Assembly (NCBI GenBank): GCA_035294785.1
Contig: DATGKF010000121.1
Location: 8,650-72,649, forward strand
Source of the DNA: Poindextera sp035294785
Lineage (GTDB): Bacteria; Pseudomonadota; Alphaproteobacteria; Caulobacterales; Caulobacteraceae
Length of the DNA: 64,000 bases
Direction: 5' to 3'
Shown: positions 1 to 7,400 of the stretch, in pieces
Layout of the letters: each line of letters begins with the position of its first letter
Numbering within the stretch: the first letter of the stretch is position 1
Notes under the pieces: model-generated
Database searches by the model: none
What the model saw: the letters and a program-made list of their open reading frames with translations, nothing else
Told to the model about the DNA's origin: nothing
Made by a program: the position numbers and the translations under genes

Positions 1-724
1 CGAACGCCCGGGCGAGCGCCGTCGGCGTCAGCGGCTGGCCGCGCTCGGCGAACGTCGCCGTCTCGCCCATGGCGCGGAGGTCCTTCATCAGCTTCAGCGG
101 ATGCGGATACCGCGCGACAACGCGATCGACGTCGGCGACAGGAAAGCGGAACCCGGCCCGCTGCAGCAGGCCGACGCCGTCGCGCCCGTCCAAAACCGGC
201 GAGATGCGCGGGCTGGCGCCGCCGGTCATCTCGGCTTCGGCCGCCAGCAGCACCTCGCGCAACTCGCTCAGCGTCTCGCCGCCCAGCAGCGCGGCCATGA
301 AGAGGCCATCCGGCTTCAGGGCGCGGCGGATCTGCGCCAACACGCCGGGCAGGTCGTTGACCCAGTGCAGGGACAGCGCCGAGACGACCAGGTCGAGGGT
401 CGCATCGCCGAACGGGAGCCGCTCCTCGTCCAGTTGCACGCGCACCGCCGCGCGGTCGGCCAGCATCGCAGCCGACAGATCCGCCTCGATCAGCAGACCG
501 ACCCGCGCCGCGGCGGCGCTCGCCGCCAGCGCTTCGGCGACGGCGCCATCGCGGGCGCCCAGGTCGACGGCCAACGGGAAGTCGCGCACAATCGCCTCCA
601 AGCGTTCGGCGAGGTCGGCGGCGGCGCGTTCCTTCAGGAACCGTGCGCTCGCAAACCCAGCCGCGGCGCGGTCCAGGCGGCGGCGGTGCAAGTTGCGGTC
701 GAAGAGGCGAGGCGGGGCGGGCAT
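1..724 (-). CDS. SAM-dependent methyltransferase, NDUFAF5/BioC-like (3' end cut by window edge)
   Basis: Reading the minus strand from the ATG at 724 gives an open frame of 241 codons that runs off the left edge without a stop. The N-terminus (PPRLFDRNLHRRRLDRAA) and the SAM-binding stretch (AVDLGARDGAV, then LPFGDATLDLVVSALSLHWV) resemble the class I methyltransferases annotated as NDUFAF5/BioC-like in alphaproteobacteria. In mitochondria NDUFAF5 acts on a complex I subunit; the role here is unknown. The canonical glycine-rich motif I is weakened (DLGARDG). The start codon overlaps the start of divergent comF by two bases, so no intergenic promoter space exists. BioC (biotin synthesis) is the main alternative, but no bio genes are visible nearby. 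Confidence 0.8.
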   Translation of the reverse strand, partial: MPAPPRLFDRNLHRRRLDRAAAGFASARFLKERAAADLAERLEAIVRDFPLAVDLGARDGAVAEALAASAAAARVGLLIEADLSAAMLADRAAVRVQLDEERLPFGDATLDLVVSALSLHWVNDLPGVLAQIRRALKPDGLFMAALLGGETLSELREVLLAAEAEMTGGASPRISPVLDGRDGVGLLQRAGFRFPVADVDRVVARYPHPLKLMKDLRAMGETATFAERGQPLTPTALARAF

Positions 725-1502
725 GCGCGCGGACCATGACGGCATCGGCCTTCGATGGAAACCGGGCCCGCGCCTGCGCGCGGCCGGCCGGGGGCTGCTC
801 GATGCGGTCTTCCCGCCGACCACGCTCGACGGCGCTCAGCGGACCCTCTCGGGCGGCCTTTCCGCCGACGCCTGGAGCCGCGTCGCCTTTATCGCCGAGC
901 CGCTGTGCGACGGCTGCGGCGCGCCGTTCGAGTACGACGCGGGCGAACGCTGCGCCGCCTGCCTCGCACGGCCGAGGGCGTTCGCTCGCGGTCGCGCCGC
1001 GGTTCTCTACGACGACGCCTCCCGCGACCTGATCCTGAAGTTCAAACACGCCGACCGGACGGACCTCGCGCGCCTGCTCGCCGCCTGGGTCGGTCGCGCC
1101 GCTGCGGACCTACTGGCCGACGCCGACGCCATTGCGCCGGTGCCCATGCATGGCTCGCGCCTGCTCGCACGGCGCTACAACCAAGCGGCCGAGATCGCCC
1201 GCCCGCTCGCTCGCCAGCACCGTATCGCCTACATGGCCGACGCGCTCGTCCGCGCGCGCCGCACCGAAAGCCAAGCCGGCAAGTCAGGCGGCGCCCGCCG
1301 CCGCAACGTCGCCGGCGCCTTCAAGGTGCGGCCGGCGCAGGCCAGGCGGGTCGCCGGGCGCCGCATCCTGCTCGTCGACGACGTGCTCACCACGGGCGCC
1401 ACGGCGGAGGCCTGCGCGCGGGCCCTGCTCGCCGCTGGCGCGTCGGCCGTCGACGTCGCCGTGGTGGCCCGCGTGCGCGAAGGCCAAAGCCTCGCTATAT
1501 GA
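723..1502 (+). CDS. comF: ComF family protein (phosphoribosyltransferase-like)
   Basis: The 259-residue product has the ComF layout: an N-terminal double zinc-knuckle (CDGCGAPF then CAAC) and a C-terminal phosphoribosyltransferase fold with the PRPP-binding loop ILLVDDVLTTGATA near the end. Family members are linked to DNA uptake or repair of internalised DNA; in alphaproteobacteria this is inferred only. The start at 723 (ATG) is the only plausible one before the conserved LLDAVFPP segment and overlaps the divergent methyltransferase start. The stop (TGA 1500-1502) overlaps the next gene's ATG at 1499, making it the first gene of a four-gene coupled operon. Confidence 0.9.
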   Translation: MRADHDGIGLRWKPGPRLRAAGRGLLDAVFPPTTLDGAQRTLSGGLSADAWSRVAFIAEPLCDGCGAPFEYDAGERCAACLARPRAFARGRAAVLYDDASRDLILKFKHADRTDLARLLAAWVGRAAADLLADADAIAPVPMHGSRLLARRYNQAAEIARPLARQHRIAYMADALVRARRTESQAGKSGGARRRNVAGAFKVRPAQARRVAGRRILLVDDVLTTGATAEACARALLAAGASAVDVAVVARVREGQSLAI

Positions 1503-1762
1503 AGGCGATGCCGGTCGTGACGGTCTATACCAAGCCCTTCTGTCCCTACTGCACGCGGGCGCTTGGGCTGCTGAAGGCGAAGGAGGTCCCGATCGTCGAG
1601 ATCGAGGCGGGATTCGATCCGGTCCTCAGACGCGAGATGATCGAGCGCTCCGGCCGATACACCTATCCGCAGATCTTTATCGGCGATCGCCATGTGGGCG
1701 GCTGCGACGAGCTGATGGCGCTCGAGCGCGCCGGCCAGCTCGATCCCCTGCTCGCCGCATGA
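1499..1762 (+). CDS. grxC: Glutaredoxin 3
   Basis: This 87-residue class I dithiol glutaredoxin carries the active-site motif C15-P-Y-C18 preceded by VTVYTKPF. It also has the cis-proline region (TYPQIFIGDRHVGGCDEL) that binds glutathione. It reduces protein and glutathione-mixed disulfides in the cytoplasm. ATG 1499 overlaps the comF stop by three bases; a second ATG at 1508 would give MPVVTVYTK, which is equally plausible from the family pattern. Its stop overlaps the following nitrilase start (ATGA), so translation is probably coupled. Length is typical for GrxC. Confidence 0.95.
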   Translation: MKAMPVVTVYTKPFCPYCTRALGLLKAKEVPIVEIEAGFDPVLRREMIERSGRYTYPQIFIGDRHVGGCDELMALERAGQLDPLLAA

Positions 1763-2583
1763 CGCCGGTCGCCGCAGTCCAGCTTCGCACGCCCGCCGAC
1801 CAGAGCGAGGCGCTGGCGCACGCCGCGCCGCTCGTGCGCGCCGCCGCGGCGGCGGGCGCGCGCCTCATCGCCACGCCCGAGGCGACCAATATCCTCCAAC
1901 GCGACCGCGCCAAGCTGTTCGACGCGCTGAAGCCGGCGTCCGAGGATCCCTGTGTCGTCGGACTGAGCGCCTTGGCGGCTGAACTCGGCGTCTGGCTGCT
2001 CATCGGCTCGGCGCTGGTGGCGAGGCCGGATGGCGGTGCGGCCAACCGCTCGATGCTCATCGATCCGCAGGGCGGCACCGTCGCCACGTACGACAAGATC
2101 CACATGTTCGACGTCGACCTGCCGACCGGGGAGACCGCGCGCGAATCCGAGGCCTACACGCCGGGAGCCGAGGCCGTCGTCGTCGCAACGCCGCTCGGCA
2201 AGCTTGGGCTGACGGTCTGCTACGACGTCCGCTTCTCCTATCTCTATCGCGCGCTGGCCAAGGCTGGCGCCGAGATTCTGACCGTGCCGTCGGCGTTCAC
2301 CCGCCCGACCGGCGAGGCGCATTGGGAGATCCTCCTGCGCGCCCGCGCCATCGAGGCCGGGGCTTTCGTTCTCGCCCCGGCGCAGGGCGGCCGCCACGCC
2401 GATGGCCGAGGCACCTGGGGCCGCTCGATGATCGTCGGCCCCTGGGGCGAGGTGCTGGCGGCCGCCGCCGACGACGAGCCGGGCGTGATTACCGCCGAAC
2501 TCGATCTCGCGGCGGTCGCCAAAGCGCGCAACGCCATCCCGGCCTTGGCCAACGAGCGCGCGTTCGCGGGGCCGGCGGCGTGA
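1759..2583 (+). CDS. Carbon-nitrogen hydrolase (nitrilase superfamily, Nit1/Nit2-like)
   Basis: The 274-residue protein shows the complete nitrilase catalytic triad: E41 in LIATPEATN, K113 in YDKIHMFDVDLP, and C154 in TVCYDVRF. The KIHMFDVDLP and CYDVRFSYLYRAL signatures are those of the Nit1/Nit2 branch (deaminated glutathione amidase or omega-amidase). A cytoplasmic metabolite-repair amidase is therefore the best functional inference, and it fits a position right after glutaredoxin. The start ATG overlaps the grxC stop (ATGA), and the stop overlaps the GTG of the next gene. Confidence 0.92.
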   Translation: MTPVAAVQLRTPADQSEALAHAAPLVRAAAAAGARLIATPEATNILQRDRAKLFDALKPASEDPCVVGLSALAAELGVWLLIGSALVARPDGGAANRSMLIDPQGGTVATYDKIHMFDVDLPTGETARESEAYTPGAEAVVVATPLGKLGLTVCYDVRFSYLYRALAKAGAEILTVPSAFTRPTGEAHWEILLRARAIEAGAFVLAPAQGGRHADGRGTWGRSMIVGPWGEVLAAAADDEPGVITAELDLAAVAKARNAIPALANERAFAGPAA

Positions 2584-3002
2584 TCAAGTACGCCCTGGTC
2601 TGCGCGTTCGAGCATCAATTCGAAGGCTGGTTCGGCTCGTCGGACGAGTATGACGACCAGGCCCGCCGCGGACTGGTCAGCTGTCCGCTCTGCGGCTCGT
2701 CCGACGTGCGCAAGCAGATCATGGCGCCGTCGGTGGCCGGCACGAAGGCGCGGGGCGGGCCGGGGGAAGCAAGCACACGCACGATGGTGATGGAGGCGAT
2801 GGGGCGCATGCGCCGCCACGTCATCGACAATTTCGACTACGTCGGCGACCGGTTTGCGACCGAGGCGCGGGCGATCCATGAGGGCTCGGCCGAGGAGCGA
2901 GGCATCTACGGCGAGGCGACGCGGAAGGAGGTCACCGGTCTCATCGAGGACGGGGTTCAGATCGCTCCGCTGCCGCCAGAGCCGCCGAAGACCTCGCACT
3001 GA
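2580..3002 (+). CDS. DUF1178 family protein
   Basis: The 140-residue protein starts at GTG 2580, overlapping the nitrilase stop (GTGA). It begins IKYALVCAFEHQFEGWF and carries C35-P-L-C38, the putative zinc knuckle of the DUF1178 family, which in many alphaproteobacteria lies next to a nitrilase gene. The middle is low-complexity and rich in Gly/Ala/Met; the C-terminus is acidic, then proline-rich. Function is unknown. The last 62 bp overlap the 3' end of the convergent sulfotransferase gene. Confidence 0.85.
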   Translation: MIKYALVCAFEHQFEGWFGSSDEYDDQARRGLVSCPLCGSSDVRKQIMAPSVAGTKARGGPGEASTRTMVMEAMGRMRRHVIDNFDYVGDRFATEARAIHEGSAEERGIYGEATRKEVTGLIEDGVQIAPLPPEPPKTSH

Positions 3003-4221
3003 CCGTGCGCGGCCGCCGCGCCAGCGACGCGGACGCCGCCAGCAATAGACAGCCCGTCGCCGCGGTGACGCCGCAGATTTCGGCCGTCAGGTCCATCAGG
3101 CTGCCGACCCCAGGCGCGATACGCGTCCGTTGGGCGAGTTCGATCGCGCCGCCGCCCACGGACAGGATCGCCGGCAGCGTCAGTTTGAGCTTCGGGAACG
3201 ACAACGGCCCGAGCAAGGCGAGCGCCGAGAAGGCCCCGGTCAGTTCGACGCGATGCCACGGCTCGCCGAGCGGCAGGTGCAGCACTGGCCGCCCAAACTG
3301 GTTGAACAGCGCATAGACGACCGCGCCCATGAACGCGGCGCGCGCCCAGGTGAGCGCAGGTCGCACCGCGGCCCCCGCTGGCCGGTTGGACGGGCGCGCG
3401 TGACCGTACTCGAAGTCGTAGCGCAAAAAGCGAGCGAGCTGACCGGTCAGGACGGCGTCCTCGCTGGGTGGGAACCGCATCGCCGCGCGCGTCGCCGCGT
3501 CGGGCACGATCGCCTCGCCATAGGCGGGATCGAGCCGCTCGCGGATGGCGGCGCGCGTCGAGCCTGCGATCGCCGCATCGACGTCGGCGGCGCGAAGGCC
3601 GAGGCCGAGATGGGCGGATATGCGCCCCAGCCAGTAAGCCGGGCTGGCGATGAGGTCTTCGTAGCGCACGACCATTACAAGCTCCGGCGCTCGCGCCGCC
3701 ATGCGCCCCCAGCGGTTGAAGAATTCGATGTACCACCAGGCGTCGGCCAGCTGTCCGTGATGCGGCCAGGCGCGATGCACATAGTCTTTCAGGCTGAGCT
3801 TCAACGGTTCGCGCCACTTCACGAAGTGTGAGGCCATCGCCTCCTTCGGGTCTCGCACCAGCACCACGATCGGCGGGAGACGCAGCAGGCGTCTCAGCCA
3901 GAGCCAGCTGAAGGCGATCGAAGGAAGCGTGTGCGATGAGCCGATGAACGGAATCTGCCCGTGCTTGCGGGGCCTGCGCGGGCGACCGACGAAGTCCTCG
4001 GAGTCGCGCCCGCTCGAATGGACCGGGAGGGGCAAGCCGTGCCGATGCGCGAGCGCATAGCTCAGCATGTGACGCAGCCAGTGGGTGCCCGAGTTCTTGC
4101 CCGAAATGAGGAACGCACCGACGTCGCGGTGCTGCATGAGGTAGAAGTTGTTGAGGTCGATCAACAACGCGCGCCAGGTCAGTGCGAACCAGAGGCGCAA
4201 CTTCAGAAAGCCGGCTTCCAT
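2941..4221 (-). CDS. Sulfotransferase domain fused to a VanZ-like membrane domain
   Basis: The 426-residue protein combines two parts. Residues ~35-270 look like a PAPS-dependent sulfotransferase, with a 5'-phosphosulfate loop (LISGKNSGTHWLRHML) and a 3'-phosphate-binding strand (IVVLVRDPKEAMASHF). Residues ~290-400 hold several hydrophobic segments with a VanZ-like pattern (ELTGAFSALALLGP, AIELAQRTR, SLMDLTAEICGV). I chose ATG 4221 rather than the TTG at 4233. It lies downstream of the giant autotransporter on the same strand, about 200 bp away, and its 3' end overlaps DUF1178. I infer a membrane-tethered sulfotransferase acting on a surface glycan or protein; the substrate is unknown. Confidence 0.78.
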   Translation of the reverse strand: MEAGFLKLRLWFALTWRALLIDLNNFYLMQHRDVGAFLISGKNSGTHWLRHMLSYALAHRHGLPLPVHSSGRDSEDFVGRPRRPRKHGQIPFIGSSHTLPSIAFSWLWLRRLLRLPPIVVLVRDPKEAMASHFVKWREPLKLSLKDYVHRAWPHHGQLADAWWYIEFFNRWGRMAARAPELVMVVRYEDLIASPAYWLGRISAHLGLGLRAADVDAAIAGSTRAAIRERLDPAYGEAIVPDAATRAAMRFPPSEDAVLTGQLARFLRYDFEYGHARPSNRPAGAAVRPALTWARAAFMGAVVYALFNQFGRPVLHLPLGEPWHRVELTGAFSALALLGPLSFPKLKLTLPAILSVGGGAIELAQRTRIAPGVGSLMDLTAEICGVTAATGCLLLAASASLARRPRTVSARSSAALAAAERSEPRPR

Positions 4222-4327
4222 CGCACCCCGCAACGCGATCCCGTTTTCGCCGCACCGAACGCGCCAGCCACGCTTACGTTCACGTGCGAGGCGCCGGTGC
4301 GCCGTCGCTCGACCTACGCGAATCGGG

Positions 4328-4354
4328 TTGCGACAGAATGTCGCAATTGCAACA
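4328..4354. promoter_or_regulatory. Three TTGCGACA-type half-sites (inverted repeats), candidate operator
   Basis: TTGCGACA (4328-4335) and TGTCGCAA (4339-4346) form a perfect 8-bp inverted repeat around GAA. TTGCAACA (4347-4354) adds a third half-site, with one mismatch, making a second inverted repeat with the middle one. The block lies about 105 bp upstream of the sulfotransferase-VanZ start and 70 bp past the autotransporter stop. It could be a dimeric-repressor operator or a weak hairpin; no T-run follows on either strand. Confidence 0.5.
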
Positions 4355-4425
4355 CGGCCGGCGCAACAAGCAGCGCGGTTTCTTGGCGGTCGGTTGGGGC
4401 CGTTTTGCGGCGGGCGGCGGTCCGC

Positions 4426-7400
4426 CTACCAGCGGAACCGGACGCCGAGATCGATGACCTGGTCGGTTTCGCGATTGGAGAGCGTGGCGTTGTAGTCGCC
4501 GAAGATCGAGAGCTGGCCGCTGGCCTTGTAGGAGAGGCCGCCGGAGATCAGCGCCGCGTCGCGCCCCACCTGGTCGCCGACCAGCATGAAGGTCGCGCCT
4601 GGCGTGATCGGGAAGCCCTCGCTGACCCGCGGCGCCAGATCCGAGAAGTCGTGCCGCCAGGCCAGCCTGACGTCGGCGTTCAGAGCGCCGTCGGCGAGCG
4701 GCGTCATGTTCGTAAAGCGCACGGCCAGCACGCTGGCGGTCGAGCTCTGCGTTCGGCCGGCCACGTTCAGGTCCGCCCCGCCGGCGCCCGACTCGCGCAC
4801 GCTCCCCTGCTCGACGCTCGAGTAGAGGAGCCCCGCGCTCGGCGCCACGATCCAGCCCGCGCCGGTCTGGAACCGCGCGCCGAGGTTCAGCATCACCCCG
4901 CCGAGCGTGCCGCTGAAGTCTCCGGAGGCATGGCGGCTGACGCCCGCGAAGACGATGCTGCGCTCGCCGTGCCCGGTGACCGAACCGATCGAGCCGGCCG
5001 CGTCGACGAAGCCGACGCCGGCGAAGTTGGCCTCGCCGAACAGCGCGCCCTGCACGGTGTCCAGGTTCGCCGATTGCGGCAGGTTGCGCAGGCCAAGGTC
5101 GTCGTGGTCCCAGCTTAGCGCCGCGCCCGCCGTCGCGGCGCCCCAGGTGGCTTGCACCCCGAACGCCACCCCGCCGGCCGAGCCGTTGAAGCCGTGCGCG
5201 TTCCCGTCGCCGCTCGCCTGCGCGAACTGGCCGGTCGCCTGGCCCCAGACCGCCGGATCGGATCCGGTCAGGTTGCCGCTGGCCGACGCCCCGCCGGCCG
5301 CGCCCGTGAGGCGCTGGTCGAGGATGCCGAGGAAGGTGCGGTTCGCGTCGCGCCCAGCCGTCAGCGTGTCCGCATAGATCTCGCCGCCCAGCGTATCCAG
5401 CGCATGGTTCTGCGCCGCGCCTGGCCCCAGCGCGATCAGCGCATTGGCCACCGGATCGAAGTCGCCGGCGCCGACCGGGATGTCGTTGAAGGCCGTGGCG
5501 ATGCTGTTCTGATTTGGCGTGCCGCCCGTGGCGGCGAAGTTGCCGGCCAGGAAGACCGCCGTCTCGCTCGTGCCGTTGCCGACCACTTCGAAGGGCAGGC
5601 CGTTGGTCGCCGTGAGCGTGCTGAACGTCCCGGTGATGGCGCCGGCGTCAAGGAAGGTGAAGCTCGAGCCCTTGCGGTAGACGCCAGGGTCGGTCTCCAA
5701 ATCCAGCGCGCCGGCCACGCTCGCCGTCCCGCCCACCACGAGCAGCGAACTCGATGACGGCGGCGCCACTTCGATAGCGGTGGTCGAGGCGCCGTTCATC
5801 GTCAGGTTGCCGCTGATCGTCAGTGTGCCGATCGTCCCGCCCGGGCTCACCGTCCCGCCCAGGTTGGTGACGTCGCCCGCGACCGTTCCGTGGCCAGAGA
5901 GCTCGCCGCCCGGGTTGACCGTGACCTCGCTGGTCAGCACCGCGCCGGGATGGCCGGCGTCCCCGACCTCCAGGTCGCCACTGTTGATGCTGGTCGCCCC
6001 GATCGCCGAGGAGCCGTTCAACGCCCACACCCCGCTCGCGTTCACCGCCAGCGTCTGGAAGTTCACGAACGCGTTGTTCGCGACCCCATGGCCGGTCAGC
6101 ACCAACGCGTTGGTCGCGCCCGCCGCCGTCGAACCAACCGCGGGACCGTTCAGCACCGAGCCGGTCTGCAAGGTCAGCGTGCTTGCGCCCTTGCCGGTGA
6201 ACGCGACCGACGCCACACCGCCGGTGATCGTGCCCGCGTTGGTGACGCTGGTCGCGCCGATCGTGCCCAGCACGCCATATTTGCCGCCGCTGAGCGCGCC
6301 GCCGGCCTGGTTGATCACCGAGATGTTGCCCTGGACGAGCACCGCGGCGTTCGCCGTCGTCGCATTGCCGGCGGTGGCGATCACGCCCGCATTGGTGACA
6401 TTGCCGGCGCCCACGACGAGGACGCCATCGAAGGTTCCGCTGATCGACCCGCCGGCCAGGTTGGTCACGTTGCCGCCGGAGATGGAGTCGACGAAGTCCT
6501 GGTTCAGATAGACGCCGACCTCGAAGCCTCTGATCGCGCCGGAGTTGGTCGCGACGCCCGGGCCGCGGATCTCGACGCCGACGACGCCACCCGGTGCGAC
6601 CGCGGCGGTCGAGGTGATGTTGCCGGAGTTGGTGACGACCCCGCCGCCGTTCGAGGCGTTGCCGTAGACCTGCACGCCGGCGATGTAGGCCGCGATGTTG
6701 CCGCTGTTGGCCACCGTGCCGGGCCCCGCGATGAATACGCCGGCGGCGCCGGTGAGCAGGCCGGCGTTGGTGACCGTGCCGCTCTCGATGACCACGGCAT
6801 CGCCGGAGCCGCTGGTGATCGTCGCGCCGATCGCGTTGGTGACCACGCCTGGCCCCTCGGCGAAGACGCCGTTCAGCCCGCCGCGGATCGCGCCGGTGTT
6901 GGTGACCGTTCCGCCCTGCCGCAGCACGACGCCATAGCCGAAGAGGCCGCTCGGCGTGCCGGCGATGTTGCCGGCGTTGCTCACCACGCCGACGCCGGTG
7001 ACGGCGATGCCGGCGCCTCCGTGCGGGATCGAGATGTGAGTCACGGTCGCCTCGATCGTCCCGCCTGCGGCGTTGGTCACCGTGCCGTTGCCGACGATGT
7101 AGACGCCGTACTGGTCGCCGCCGATGTTGCCCGCCGCCAGGTTCGTCACCACCCCGCCCGCCGCCAGCTCGACGCCGTAGGCGTGGGCGCCCGAGATGGC
7201 GCCGGCGTTGGTGACCGCGCCGGCGTGGGTATAGATCGCCACCCCGGTGATGTTCCCGCTGATCGAGGCGCCCAGGGCGTTGGTGACGGTGCCGCCCTGG
7301 GTGAGCATCACGCCGTTGTGGTTCACGCCGGCGATATTGCCGGCGTTCGTGACCGTTCCCGCCTGCGAATAGATCGCCACCCCGTTCGCCGCGCCCTGGA

